Part shown: positions 23,494-32,143 of the stretch, in pieces
Position numbering within the stretch: the stretch's first letter is position 1
How the letters are laid out: every line of letters starts with the position of its first letter
Source: Actinocatenispora comari
GTDB lineage: Bacteria; Actinomycetota; Actinomycetes; Mycobacteriales; Micromonosporaceae
Reading direction: 5' to 3'
NCBI RefSeq assembly: GCF_017312725.1
Contig: NZ_BOPO01000147.1
Span: 1-64,000 of the forward strand
Length of the DNA stretch: 64,000 nucleotides
Made by a program: the position numbers and the translations under genes
The notes under the pieces: model-generated
Database searches by the model: none
Seen by the model: the letters and a program-made list of their open reading frames with translations, nothing else
Told to the model about the DNA's origin: nothing

Positions 23494-24968
23494 GCGGTCG
23501 TCACCTCCTGCCGGGTGCGCAGGTGGTAGCCGCGCGGGTCGAACCGCCGGGTCAGCCGCCGGAACCGCCAGGTGAACGACGGCCACAGGGTCGTGTTGCG
23601 CCCGTGGGCATCCAGGTACCAGCTGGCGCAGCCACCGGTGTTCCACACGGTGCCGTCGAGCCGCCGCTGCAGCCCCTCGTTGTACGCGTGCTGCGCGCCG
23701 GCGTCGACCTCCACCGCGACGATGTCGTGTTCGTCCATCTTGGACAGTGCGGTGACCAGGTAGTTCAGCTGCGACTCGATGATGTAGATCATCGAGGTGT
23801 GGCCGAGGCCGGTGTTCGGCCCGATGAGCAGGAACAGGTTGGGAAAGCCGGTCACCGTGGTGCCCCGGTAGGCGGTCATCCCGTCTGCCCAGGCGTCCGC
23901 GAGCCGCGCCCCGTCGCGGCCGACGACGGCGTCGGCGACCGGCGGCCGGGTCGCCTCGAAGCCGGTGCCGAACACGATCGTCTCGACCGGGTGCTCGACC
24001 CCGCCCGCGGTCCGCACCGCGTGCGGCTCGATCCGGTCGATCGGGTCGGTGACCAGCTCGACGTTGTCGCGGGACAGCGCCGGGTAGAAGTCGTTGGACA
24101 GCAGGATGCGCTTGCAGCCGATCCGGTAGTCGGGCAGCAGCCGCTCGCGCAGCGCCGGGTCGGCGACCTGCCGGTGCAGGTGCCCGCGGGCCATCGCGGC
24201 GACCGCGTCGAGCAGCCGGGGTCGCCAGGTCATCCCGACCGCGAGCGTCTCCCGGGCGGTGTAGATCCCGGCGCGGGCGGCCAGCCGGGTCGGCGGCAGG
24301 TGCTCGTACAGCCAGTGTTCCAGGCCGCTGATCGGCCGGTCGTTGCGCGGGATGATCCACGGCGGGGTGCGCTGGAAGACGGTCAGCCGCTCGACCTGCT
24401 CGGCGATGCGCGGGACGAACTGGATGGCGGATGCGCCGGTGCCGATCACCGCGACCCGCCGCCCGGTCAGGTCGTGGTCGTGTCGCCAGCGGGCGGAGTG
24501 GAACGCGGTACCGGCGAAGTCGTCGAGGCCGTCGATCGCCGGCAGTTTCGGCGCCGACAGCGGCCCGGTGCCGATCACGAGCACCCGCCCGGTGAAGCTG
24601 CCCCGCCCGGTACGCACCCGCCAGCGCGCGGCGGTGTCGTCCCACCGTGCCTCGACCAGCTCGTGCCCGAGCCGCAGGTGCGGGGCCAGGTCGTAGCGCG
24701 TCACCAGGCCCCGCAGGTACTCCTGGATCTCCGGTTGCGGGGAGAACGAGCGGCTCCAGCGCGGGTTCGGTGCGAACGACAGCGAGTAGAGGTGTGACGG
24801 CACGTCGCAGGCGGCGCCGGGGTAGTCGTTGTCCCGCCAGGTGCCGCCGACGTCGTCGGCGCGCTCCAGGATGACGAAGTCGTGCCGGCCGGCCTGGCGC
24901 AGCCGGACCGCGGCGCCGAGGCCGGAGAACCCGGCGCCGACGATGAGCACGTCGTGGTGTTCGTCCAT
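23466..24968 (-). CDS. Flavin-containing (Baeyer-Villiger type) monooxygenase
   Basis: A 500-residue FAD/NADPH enzyme. The FAD dinucleotide motif is VLIVGAGFSGLGAAVRL; ERADDVGGTWRDNDYPGAACDVPSHLYSLSF is the highly conserved BVMO stretch; FAGTAFHSARW matches the fingerprint FxGxxxHxxxW; VIGTGASAIQ binds NADPH. It inserts oxygen next to a ketone carbonyl to give an ester or lactone. It is the first gene of an operon with an alpha/beta hydrolase and probably the SDR. The start ATG 24968 lies 20 bp from a palindromic operator shared with the divergent TetR gene. Natural substrate (cyclic, linear or steroid ketone) is not predictable. Confidence 0.93.
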   Translation of the reverse strand: MDEHHDVLIVGAGFSGLGAAVRLRQAGRHDFVILERADDVGGTWRDNDYPGAACDVPSHLYSLSFAPNPRWSRSFSPQPEIQEYLRGLVTRYDLAPHLRLGHELVEARWDDTAARWRVRTGRGSFTGRVLVIGTGPLSAPKLPAIDGLDDFAGTAFHSARWRHDHDLTGRRVAVIGTGASAIQFVPRIAEQVERLTVFQRTPPWIIPRNDRPISGLEHWLYEHLPPTRLAARAGIYTARETLAVGMTWRPRLLDAVAAMARGHLHRQVADPALRERLLPDYRIGCKRILLSNDFYPALSRDNVELVTDPIDRIEPHAVRTAGGVEHPVETIVFGTGFEATRPPVADAVVGRDGARLADAWADGMTAYRGTTVTGFPNLFLLIGPNTGLGHTSMIYIIESQLNYLVTALSKMDEHDIVAVEVDAGAQHAYNEGLQRRLDGTVWNTGGCASWYLDAHGRNTTLWPSFTWRFRRLTRRFDPRGYHLRTRQEVTTACPPQTPVP

Positions 24969-24987
24969 GGGGGCCTACGCTTCCCGC

Positions 24988-25006
24988 TATTGACCGTTAG
25001 TCAATA
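24988..25006. promoter_or_regulatory. TetR operator candidate, TATTGAC-N5-GTCAATA
   Basis: A perfect 7-bp inverted repeat with 5-bp spacer, A/T-rich against its surroundings, between the divergent monooxygenase and TetR genes. This is the size and placement expected for a TetR-family operator controlling both promoters. Confidence 0.7.
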
Positions 25007-25129
25007 AGCTATGCTGGCGCTGCCGCGACGTCAAGGGCGAACGGGTCCGATTTGCCCGCTCGTCCGGCCCGACGTCAGCTTGAGCCCTGGCGCCCGGCGA
25101 GCCCTGGCGCCCGGGAGAGGAGATACGCC

Positions 25130-25714
25130 GTGACCGCGCCCCGCCGTACCCGGCTCGACCCGGACGCGCGCCGCGCCCAGCTGGTCGAGCTGGGCGTGCG
25201 AGCGCTGTCGAAGGCCAGCCTGTACGACGTCAACCTGGACGAGATCGCCGCCGCGGCGGGCATCTCCCGGTCGCTGCTGTTCCACTACTTCGGCTCCAAA
25301 CGGCGCTTCCAGCTCGCCGTGGTGCAGGCCGCGGCCGCCGGGCTGCTGCAGGGCACCGACCCCGACCCGGCGCTGCCGGCAGCGCAGCAGCTGCGCGCCT
25401 CGATCGAGGACTCGGTCGACTACGTCTCGTCCCGCCGCGATCTCTACCTGTCCCTGGTCCGCGGCGCGGCCAGCGGCGACGCGGCGATGCAGGAGATCTT
25501 CGACCGCACCCGCGCCGCGCTGGTCGACCGGATCATGGACGGCATCGCCGAGCTCGGCGGCGACCCCGGCGACCCGCTGCTGCCCATCGCGGTGCGGGCC
25601 TGGCTGGCGTTCACCGAGGAGGCCATCATCTCCTGGACCCCCGGCGGCCCGGTACCGCGGGAGCGGCTCACCGAGTTCCTGGAGTCGTCGTTCTACCGCG
25701 CCGTGCTGGCCTGA
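25130..25714 (+). CDS. TetR-family transcriptional regulator
   Basis: A 194-residue regulator. The HTH is in LVELGVRALSKASLYDVNLDEIAAAAGISRSLLFHYFGSKRRF, with recognition helix SRSLLFHYF; the helical ligand-binding domain follows with YVSSRRDLYLSLVRGAA and WLAFTEEAIISW. GTG 25130 follows GGGAGAGGAGA. A tandem 17-bp duplication (25082-25098, 25099-25115) lies in its leader. It is divergent from the monooxygenase operon, with the palindrome at 24988-25006 between, and most likely represses that operon until the ketone substrate or a product is present. Confidence 0.92.
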   Translation: MTAPRRTRLDPDARRAQLVELGVRALSKASLYDVNLDEIAAAAGISRSLLFHYFGSKRRFQLAVVQAAAAGLLQGTDPDPALPAAQQLRASIEDSVDYVSSRRDLYLSLVRGAASGDAAMQEIFDRTRAALVDRIMDGIAELGGDPGDPLLPIAVRAWLAFTEEAIISWTPGGPVPRERLTEFLESSFYRAVLA

Positions 25715-25777
25715 CCCGGTCCGCCGCGTCGCACCCGGCGGCGCCGGCGCACCGCTCGGCACGCCGCGGCGTCGCGG

Positions 25778-27181
25778 TCAGCGGGCGTCGACGGTGGCGC
25801 CGCGCAGCAGCGGTCCCCACAGCAGGTCGGTGATGTCGCCGAGGTCGGTGACGTTGCGGGCGGTGGCCGCGGCGACGAGTGGGTTGACCACCGCGCGCTC
25901 CTCGGCGGTACCGGCGTAGCCCATCTCGACGCTGCCGGTGCCGCCGCCCTGGCCGAACGAGTCCGGCGGCACGTCCTTGCCCGGCACGATCGGTACCTGC
26001 GGCAGCCCGCTCACCACGCCACCGTGGTTCGCGCCCCGGTCGTACCCGTCGTCAATGGGTGCCTCCGGGGCCGGCACCGGCGGGTGGTCGGGCAGCCCCC
26101 AGCACTTCGGGCCGAGGTCGGCCCCGGAGACCGGCTCGTCGCCCGGCAGGTACTTGCCCGAGTCCCGGGTGATCTCCAGCGTGATGTGCAGCCGGCCGGT
26201 GTCGAACGCCCCCTCGATGTTCTTCTGCAGCTTCACCGCCGCGGCGGTCAGGCACGGGTACTCGGGTGAGTACTCGGCGAGCACCGACAGCAGCGGCCGG
26301 CTGACCTGGCCGAGCTGGATCAGTCGGCCCTCGTGCCGCTGCAGGAACGGCGTCGCGGTGTCGGCCAGCCCGGTGGTCTCGGACCAGAACTCCGCCAGCG
26401 CGGCCCGCTGCTCGGACACGGTCGACGCGGTCACGGTCAGGTTCGCCAGGATCGCCATCAGGTCCGGCAACGCACCCGTGTAGGTGTCGAGCACGCCGGC
26501 GAGCTTGCGCACGTCGGCGCGGATCGCCGGCATGTTCGCGTTCAGCGTCTTCAGGTACCGGTCCAGGGTGACCAGCGTGTCGCCGAGCTGGTCGCCGCGC
26601 CCGCGCAGTGCCGCCGCCAGCGCGGTCAGCGTGGCCGAGACCTTCTCCGGCGGTACCGCCTTGAGCAGCGGCAACGCGCGATCCAGCACCCGCTCCAGCT
26701 CGACCGCCCGCGCCGACCGGTCCTGGTGCACGACCGCGCCGGCGGCGATCGGCGTGCCGGCCGGGTGCGCCGGCGGCGTGAGGGACACGTACTTCTCCCC
26801 GAACAGCGTCTTCGGCAGCATCGACGCCGACACGTTGGCCGGAATCCGCGGTACCGAACCGGGGTCCAGCGCGACGGTGAGCCGGGCGGTGCGGCCGTCC
26901 GCGCTGATGTCGCGGACCTGACCGACCACCACGCCGCGCAGCTTCACGTCGGCGTTGCGGTCGAGCTGCAGGCCGGTGTGGTCGGTCAGCACGGTGACCG
27001 TGACGGCCGGTGTGAACACGTGCCGGTACGCACCGACCGAGACCGCGAGCAGCGCCACGACCAGCAGGACGAAGCACAGCCCGAGGAACGCGCGGCCACC
27101 CGAGCCCCACGGTTTCGCCGCCGGCCACACGGTCACCCGCGTCTCGCCGACCAGATCGCCTTCCGGTTGCCTCGGGTCCAC
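25778..27181 (-). CDS. MCE (mammalian cell entry / MlaD) family protein
   Basis: A 467-residue protein with one N-terminal membrane helix (LGLCFVLLVVALLAVSVGAY, about 34-53), an MCE/MlaD domain (VTVTVLTDHTGLQLDRNADVKLRGVVVGQV to TLFGEKYVSL) and the long helical region and Pro-rich tail seen in actinobacterial Mce proteins. Mce proteins form outer parts of lipid or sterol importers. Complete mce operons encode two YrbE permeases and six Mce proteins; here a single mce gene stands alone as the last gene of a thiolase/acyl-CoA ligase operon. GTG 27181 starts 20 nt after the ligase stop codon begins. Confidence 0.88.
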   Translation of the reverse strand: MDPRQPEGDLVGETRVTVWPAAKPWGSGGRAFLGLCFVLLVVALLAVSVGAYRHVFTPAVTVTVLTDHTGLQLDRNADVKLRGVVVGQVRDISADGRTARLTVALDPGSVPRIPANVSASMLPKTLFGEKYVSLTPPAHPAGTPIAAGAVVHQDRSARAVELERVLDRALPLLKAVPPEKVSATLTALAAALRGRGDQLGDTLVTLDRYLKTLNANMPAIRADVRKLAGVLDTYTGALPDLMAILANLTVTASTVSEQRAALAEFWSETTGLADTATPFLQRHEGRLIQLGQVSRPLLSVLAEYSPEYPCLTAAAVKLQKNIEGAFDTGRLHITLEITRDSGKYLPGDEPVSGADLGPKCWGLPDHPPVPAPEAPIDDGYDRGANHGGVVSGLPQVPIVPGKDVPPDSFGQGGGTGSVEMGYAGTAEERAVVNPLVAAATARNVTDLGDITDLLWGPLLRGATVDAR

Positions 27182-27200
27182 GCCGGACCACCACCCTGTC

Positions 27201-29165
27201 TCAGGTGCGCAGTTCCTCGTCGGTCGATGTGCTCGCGTCGACCGGATCCCGCGGTGTGGCAACGGAACCGGCCCGTGGTGCGTACAGTTCGTCCAGCTGC
27301 TGCGGGTACGCCGCGAGGATGCGGTCCCGGCGCAGCTTCAGCGACGGGGTGAGCAGCCCGTTCTGCTCGGTGAAGTCGTCGTCGAGTAATCGGAACCGGC
27401 GGATCGACTCGGCCCGGGACACCGTCTCGTTGGCCCTCTCGACCGCCCGCCGCACCGCCGCCTCGACGTCGCCGCCGCGGTCGCGGAACCGTTGCGCCGC
27501 TTCGGCATCCAGCGTCACCAGCGCCGCCACGTACGGTCGGCCGTCGCCGACCACCAGGCACTGGCTGACCAGCGGGTCGGCCCGTACCGCGTCCTCCAGC
27601 GGGCCCGGCGCGACGTTCTTGCCGCCGGTGGTGACGAGGATTTCCTTGGCCCGCCCGGTGATCGTCAGGTACCCGTCGGCGTCCAGGGCACCGAGATCCC
27701 CGGTGGCGAGGAACCCGTCGGTGGTCACCGGCTCGTCGCTGCCCCAGTACCGCTGGAACACCTGCGGGCCGCGCACCAGCACCTCGCCGTGCTCGTCGAT
27801 GCGCACGGTGGTACCGGGCAGCGGCCGGCCGACGCTGCCGAACCGCGGTGCGAGCGGCGGGTTGACGGTCGCGGCCGCGGTCGTCTCGGTCAGCCCGTAG
27901 CCCTCGTACACCACGATGCCGGCGCCGGCGAAGAACAGCGCCAGCCGGCGGCCGAGCATCGCCCCGCCGCTGATCGCGTACCGCACCCGGCCGCCCAGCG
28001 CCGCCCGCACCCGCCGGTACACGAGCAGGTCGTAGAGCGCGTGCGCGGCCCGTAACCGGAGCCCGGGTCCGCGCCCGGTGCCGTTGACCCGCCGCTCCAG
28101 CGCCGCACCGTACGCGGTGGCGACGCGCGCGGCGCGGTCGAACGAGGCGGCCCGGCCGATGTCCTCCGCGGTCGCCCGGGCGGTGTGGAACACCTTCTCG
28201 AACACGTACGGCACGGCCAGCAGGAAGGTGGGCCGGAACGACGCCAGGTCGGGCAGCAGGTCGGCCGGCTTCACGCTGGGGGAGTGGCCGACGCACACCT
28301 CGGCGCGCACGCAGCCGACCTGGATCACCCGGCCGAACACGTGCGCCAGCGGCAGGAACAGCACGGTGCTCGCGGGCCGCCTGGACACCGCCCGGAACAC
28401 CGGGTACAGCAGCGCGGTGGCGTTGTCCGCCTCGGCCATCAGGTTCGCGTGGCTGAGCACGCACCCCTTGGGCCGTCCGGTGGTGCCGGAGGTGTAGATG
28501 ATGGTCGCCGGATCGTCCGGGCCCACCGCCGCCCGCCGCTCGTCCACTGTGGACGCGTCGGTCCCGGCGCCGTGCCGGCGCAGCTCGTCCAGCCCACCCG
28601 AGTCCAGCTCGAACCGGTGCACCAGCGCCGGCAACCCACCCCCGGCGGCGGCATCGCTGCGGTCGCCCTCGGCGGCCGGAGCCCCGCCCGCATCGGGGCT
28701 GGTCGTACGCTCCGCGGCGCTGGCCGACTCGCCCGCATCGGGGCTGGTCGTACGCTCGGCGGCGGTGAGTGTCGCGGTGTGCCCGGCGGTCTCGGTGACG
28801 CAGCAGACCGCGCCGGAGTCACGCAGGATCCAGGCCACCTGAGTGGCCGACGAGGTCGGGTAGATCGGCACGCTGACGGCCGCCACCGAGGCGATCGCGT
28901 AGTCGAGCACCGCCCATTCGTACCGGTTGCGCGACATCAGCGCGACCCGGTCGCCGGGCCGCACGCCGATCGCGACGAGGCCGGCGGCGACCGCCCGTAC
29001 CTCGTCGCGGAACTGCACGGCGGTCACGTCGGCCCAGCCGGCGCCGGTACGGCGGCGAAACAGCACCAGCCGCGGGGAGCGGGCGGCGGTGGCGTACACG
29101 CTGTCGGCGAGGCCGCCCGCGCTCGGCGGCTCGACCAGTGCGGGGACGCTGCACTCCGCCGCCAT
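27201..29165 (-). CDS. Long-chain fatty-acid CoA ligase (FadD/AMP-binding)
   Basis: A 654-residue acyl-activating enzyme of the FadD15/FACL type. It forms an acyl-adenylate, then the CoA thioester. Core motifs are TIIYTSGTTGRPKGCVLSHANL (P-loop), YEGYGLTET (A5), the FLATGDLGALDADGYLTITGRAKE stretch (A7-A8) and the C-terminal TPSLKLRRDRIL. A linker of about 50 residues between the substrate strand and the P-loop domain contains a duplicated AERTTSPDAG. AGGAGGTGGC precedes GTG 29168 and ATG 29165. Middle gene of the thiolase-ligase-MCE operon, 9 nt after the thiolase. Confidence 0.92.
   Translation of the reverse strand: MAAECSVPALVEPPSAGGLADSVYATAARSPRLVLFRRRTGAGWADVTAVQFRDEVRAVAAGLVAIGVRPGDRVALMSRNRYEWAVLDYAIASVAAVSVPIYPTSSATQVAWILRDSGAVCCVTETAGHTATLTAAERTTSPDAGESASAAERTTSPDAGGAPAAEGDRSDAAAGGGLPALVHRFELDSGGLDELRRHGAGTDASTVDERRAAVGPDDPATIIYTSGTTGRPKGCVLSHANLMAEADNATALLYPVFRAVSRRPASTVLFLPLAHVFGRVIQVGCVRAEVCVGHSPSVKPADLLPDLASFRPTFLLAVPYVFEKVFHTARATAEDIGRAASFDRAARVATAYGAALERRVNGTGRGPGLRLRAAHALYDLLVYRRVRAALGGRVRYAISGGAMLGRRLALFFAGAGIVVYEGYGLTETTAAATVNPPLAPRFGSVGRPLPGTTVRIDEHGEVLVRGPQVFQRYWGSDEPVTTDGFLATGDLGALDADGYLTITGRAKEILVTTGGKNVAPGPLEDAVRADPLVSQCLVVGDGRPYVAALVTLDAEAAQRFRDRGGDVEAAVRRAVERANETVSRAESIRRFRLLDDDFTEQNGLLTPSLKLRRDRILAAYPQQLDELYAPRAGSVATPRDPVDASTSTDEELRT
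28686..28756. repeat. 26-bp direct repeat within the acyl-CoA ligase gene
   Basis: Two copies of GCCCGCATCGGGGCTGGTCG-type sequence (28686-28711, 28731-28756), 45 bp apart, encode the duplicated AERTTSPDAG segment. The 45-bp offset preserves frame. The segment falls in a poorly conserved surface linker. Confidence 0.8.
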
Positions 29166-29176
29166 CACGCCACCTC

Positions 29177-30490
29177 CTAGCGCGCCGCCGGGCGAGCGGT
29201 CCGACGCTTGCGGGCCGGTGCGGGCCGTTCCAGCAGCGCCACCACCCCCTGACCACCGGCGGCACAGATCGAGACCAGGCCGCGTCTGGCGCCCCGCTCG
29301 TGCAGCAGCCGGGCCGTGGTGGCCACGATCCGGGCACCGGTGGCGGCGAACGGGTGGCCGGTGGCGAGCGAGGACCCGGCCACGTTGAGCCGATCGCGAT
29401 CCAGCTCGCCGAACGCGCCGTCGAGCCCGAGCCGCTCGGCGCCGAACTCCGGGTCGCGCCAGGCCGCCAGGGTGGCCAGCACCTGCGAGGCGAACGCCTC
29501 GTGAATCTCGAACAGGTCGATGTCGTCGAGCGTCAACCCGTTGCGGGCCAGCAGCTTCGGCACCAGGTACACCGGTGCGGTGAGCAGCCCGTCGGCGCCG
29601 TGCACGAAGTCGACCGCGCCGCTGGCCGCGTCGACCAGGTGTGCCAGCACCGGGATGCGGTGCGCCTTCGCCCAGTCGTCGGAGGCGAGCAGCACCGCGG
29701 CGGCTCCGTCGGACAGCGGGGTGGAGTTGCCGGCGGTCATCGTCTCGGAACCGAAGACGGTACGCAGCCCCGCCAGCGTCTCGACGTTGGTCTCCGGCCG
29801 CAGGATCTCGTCCCGCCGCAGCCCGAGGTAGGGCGTCACCTCGTGGTCGAACAGCCCCGAGTCGTACGCCGCGGCCAGGTTGCGGTGGCTCGCGGCGGCC
29901 AGCTCGTCCTGCTCGGTACGGCCGATCCGCCAGTGCTGCGCGGTGCGCGCGGCGTGCTCGCCCATCGACAGCCCGGTACGCGGTTCGGCGTTGCGCGGGA
30001 TCGCCGGGACGACCTGCCCGGGCCGCAGCCCGGTGAACGCCCGCGCCTTGCCCAGCACCCCGCGGGCCCGGTTCGCGGCCAGCAGCACCGCGCGCAGGTC
30101 GTCGTGCAGCTCGATCGGTACGTTCGAGGTGGTGTCGGTGCCGCAGGCGATGCCGGCCGCCGCCTGGCCCAGCTCGATCTTGTTGGCCACCGCGACGGCC
30201 GCCTCCAGGCTCGTCGTGCAGGCCCGTTGCAGGTCGTACGCGGGCGTCGTCGGGTCCAGGCGGGACCCGAGCACCGCCTCCCGGGTCAGGTTGAAGTCGC
30301 GGCTGTGCTTGAGCACCGCGCCGCCGACCACCTCGTCGAGCCGCTCGCCGGCCAGCCCGAGCCGGGCCACCAGCCCGTCCAGCGCGGCGGTGAGCATGTC
30401 CTGGTTGGTGGCGGTGGCATAGTGCCCGTTCGCCTTCGCGAACGGGATGCGGTTGCCGCCGAGCACGCCGACCTTCACGGCGCAGACCAT
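29177..30490 (-). CDS. Acetyl-CoA acyltransferase (thiolase), FadA2/FadI type
   Basis: A 437-residue thiolase for the final step of fatty-acid beta-oxidation. The acylated cysteine is in LQRACTTSLEAA, the substrate histidine in FEIHEAFA, GHPFAATGAR carries the second histidine, and the C-terminal catalytic cysteine is in SICAAGGQG. It starts at ATG 30490, only 14 bp from a palindromic operator, so the mRNA may be nearly leaderless. Divergence from an SDR/MaoC pair reproduces the M. tuberculosis fadA2 (Rv0243) versus fabG4-htdX (Rv0242c-Rv0241c) arrangement, which strengthens the call. Confidence 0.93.
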   Translation of the reverse strand: MVCAVKVGVLGGNRIPFAKANGHYATATNQDMLTAALDGLVARLGLAGERLDEVVGGAVLKHSRDFNLTREAVLGSRLDPTTPAYDLQRACTTSLEAAVAVANKIELGQAAAGIACGTDTTSNVPIELHDDLRAVLLAANRARGVLGKARAFTGLRPGQVVPAIPRNAEPRTGLSMGEHAARTAQHWRIGRTEQDELAAASHRNLAAAYDSGLFDHEVTPYLGLRRDEILRPETNVETLAGLRTVFGSETMTAGNSTPLSDGAAAVLLASDDWAKAHRIPVLAHLVDAASGAVDFVHGADGLLTAPVYLVPKLLARNGLTLDDIDLFEIHEAFASQVLATLAAWRDPEFGAERLGLDGAFGELDRDRLNVAGSSLATGHPFAATGARIVATTARLLHERGARRGLVSICAAGGQGVVALLERPAPARKRRTARPAAR

Positions 30491-30503
30491 ACTTGCGGGT
30501 AGA

Positions 30504-30519
30504 CTTACTCGCAAGTAAG
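30504..30519. promoter_or_regulatory. Operator candidate CTTACT-CGCA-AGTAAG (thiolase/SDR promoter)
   Basis: A perfect 6-bp inverted repeat with 4-bp spacer between the divergent thiolase and SDR starts. Two related copies occur at 33671-33702 in front of the TetR/SCP2 pair, so all three are probably bound by the TetR encoded at 32972-33640. Confidence 0.7.
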
Positions 30520-30529
30520 GATGTTCCGC

Positions 30530-32086
30530 ATGGTCGACCGATACCAGCGCCTCACCTCCGCCGGCCCCGGCCGGGCGATCGCCCGGCGCCTCGGCCTGCC
30601 GCGCCCCGCGGTGCTGCCCCGCCGCGACCCCGCGCAGCCGGCCGCGGTGCCGGGCCCGATCGTGCTCGCCGGCCTCACCGCCCCCAGCGGGAACCGCCCC
30701 CAGAGCAGCGACGGCGACACCAGCACCGGCACCGGCTCCGCGAGCGGCGACACCGGCACCGCGAGTGGCGACCGCGATATCGGCACCGATCCCGGCACCG
30801 CGAGCGGCGACACCGGTGCCGGTGCCGAGGGTGCGGCGCGCGACCCCGGTGCCGACGGCGCCGTCACCGTCACGGCCGGTGGCGAGCTGGCCGACGCGGT
30901 GCGAGCGGCGCTCGCCGCTACCGGCGTCGAGTTCGTCGCCGCCGCCGAACATCCCGCCGCCCTGGTGTACGACGCGTCCGGGCTCACCGACGCCGCCCAG
31001 CTCGGCGGCCTGCGGGAGTTCCTCGGGCCCCGGGTGCGGTCGCTGCGCACCGGTGGCCGGGTGCTGGTGCTGGCCCGGCCGCCCGCCGAGGCGCCGGACG
31101 TGGCCGCGCACGTGGCCCGCCGCGCGCTCACCGGGTTCGTCCGGTCGCTGGGCAAGGAGGTCGGCCGCGGCGCCACCGTCTCGCTGCTGCGCGTCGCCAC
31201 CGGCGGCGAGTCGTCGCTGGGCAGTACGCTGCGGTTCCTGCTGTCGCCCCGCTCCGCCTACGTCTCCGGCCAGGTCGTCGACGTCGCTCCGGCACCGGCC
31301 GGCGGCCCCGGCCGAGCCGGCTCCGCCGACGGGGCGGCTGCCGAGCGGCCGCTGGCCGGGCGCACCGCGCTGGTCACCGGCGCGGCGCAGGGGATCGGCG
31401 CCGCGATCGCCGCGACGCTCGCCGCCGACGGCGCCACCGTGGTGTGCCTGGACGTACCGGCACAGGGCGAGGCGCTGGCGGCGGTCGCGAACCGGGTCGG
31501 CGGCAGCTCGCTGCACCTGGACATCACCGCGCCGACCGCGCCGCGCGAGCTCGTCGAGTACCTGACCCAGCGGTACGACGGGGTCGACATCGTGGTGCAC
31601 AACGCCGGCGTGCTGCGGGACCGGACGCTGGCGAAGATGACCGAGGCGGAGTGGGACACCGTACTGTCGGTCAACCTGATCGCGCCGCAGCGGCTCACCG
31701 CGGCGCTGGTCGACGACCCGACGGCGCTGCGGCCCGGCGCCCGGATCGTCTGCCTGTCGTCGCTCAACGGCATCGCCGGCGCGGCCGGCCAGACCAACTA
31801 CGCGGCCAGCAAGGCCGGCGTGATCGGCCTGGTCGAGGCGTACGCCCCCGTGCTCGCGCAGCGTGGCGTCACCATCAACGCGGTTGCGCCGGGCTTCATC
31901 GAGACCCGGATGACCGCGAGCATGCCGCTGACCGTGCGGGAGGTGGGCCGGCGGGCGAACAGTCTCGCCCAGGGTGGCCTGCCGGTCGACGTCGCCGAGG
32001 CCGTCAGCTGGCTCGCCGCGCCGGACTCCGGCGGTATCACCGGCCAGACCGTCCGGGTCTGCGGCCAGAGCCTGCTCGGCGCCTGA
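30530..32086 (+). CDS. High-molecular-weight SDR, FabG4-like 3-oxoacyl reductase
   Basis: A 518-residue two-domain SDR. The N-terminal flavodoxin-like half lacks catalytic residues (VVDVAPAPAG ends it). The C-terminal Rossmann domain has VTGAAQGIGAAIA, VVHNAGVLRDRTL, catalytic serine in LSSLNG and YAASKAG. This architecture is that of M. tuberculosis FabG4 (454 residues), a 3-oxoacyl-CoA/ACP reductase. The extra length here is a Gly/Ser/Thr/Asp repeat linker of about 50 residues near 58-110, coded by degenerate repeats (about 30705-30860). ATG 30530 has AAGGA at 8 nt; ATG 30521 is in frame but lies within that site. The MaoC gene follows in the same operon. Confidence 0.92.
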   Translation: MVDRYQRLTSAGPGRAIARRLGLPRPAVLPRRDPAQPAAVPGPIVLAGLTAPSGNRPQSSDGDTSTGTGSASGDTGTASGDRDIGTDPGTASGDTGAGAEGAARDPGADGAVTVTAGGELADAVRAALAATGVEFVAAAEHPAALVYDASGLTDAAQLGGLREFLGPRVRSLRTGGRVLVLARPPAEAPDVAAHVARRALTGFVRSLGKEVGRGATVSLLRVATGGESSLGSTLRFLLSPRSAYVSGQVVDVAPAPAGGPGRAGSADGAAAERPLAGRTALVTGAAQGIGAAIAATLAADGATVVCLDVPAQGEALAAVANRVGGSSLHLDITAPTAPRELVEYLTQRYDGVDIVVHNAGVLRDRTLAKMTEAEWDTVLSVNLIAPQRLTAALVDDPTALRPGARIVCLSSLNGIAGAAGQTNYAASKAGVIGLVEAYAPVLAQRGVTINAVAPGFIETRMTASMPLTVREVGRRANSLAQGGLPVDVAEAVSWLAAPDSGGITGQTVRVCGQSLLGA

Positions 32087-32143
32087 CCGGCTGCCGGCGC
32101 CGGGTCGCGCCGCTCGACCGCTTGCTGGAGAAGGGAACGCGCG

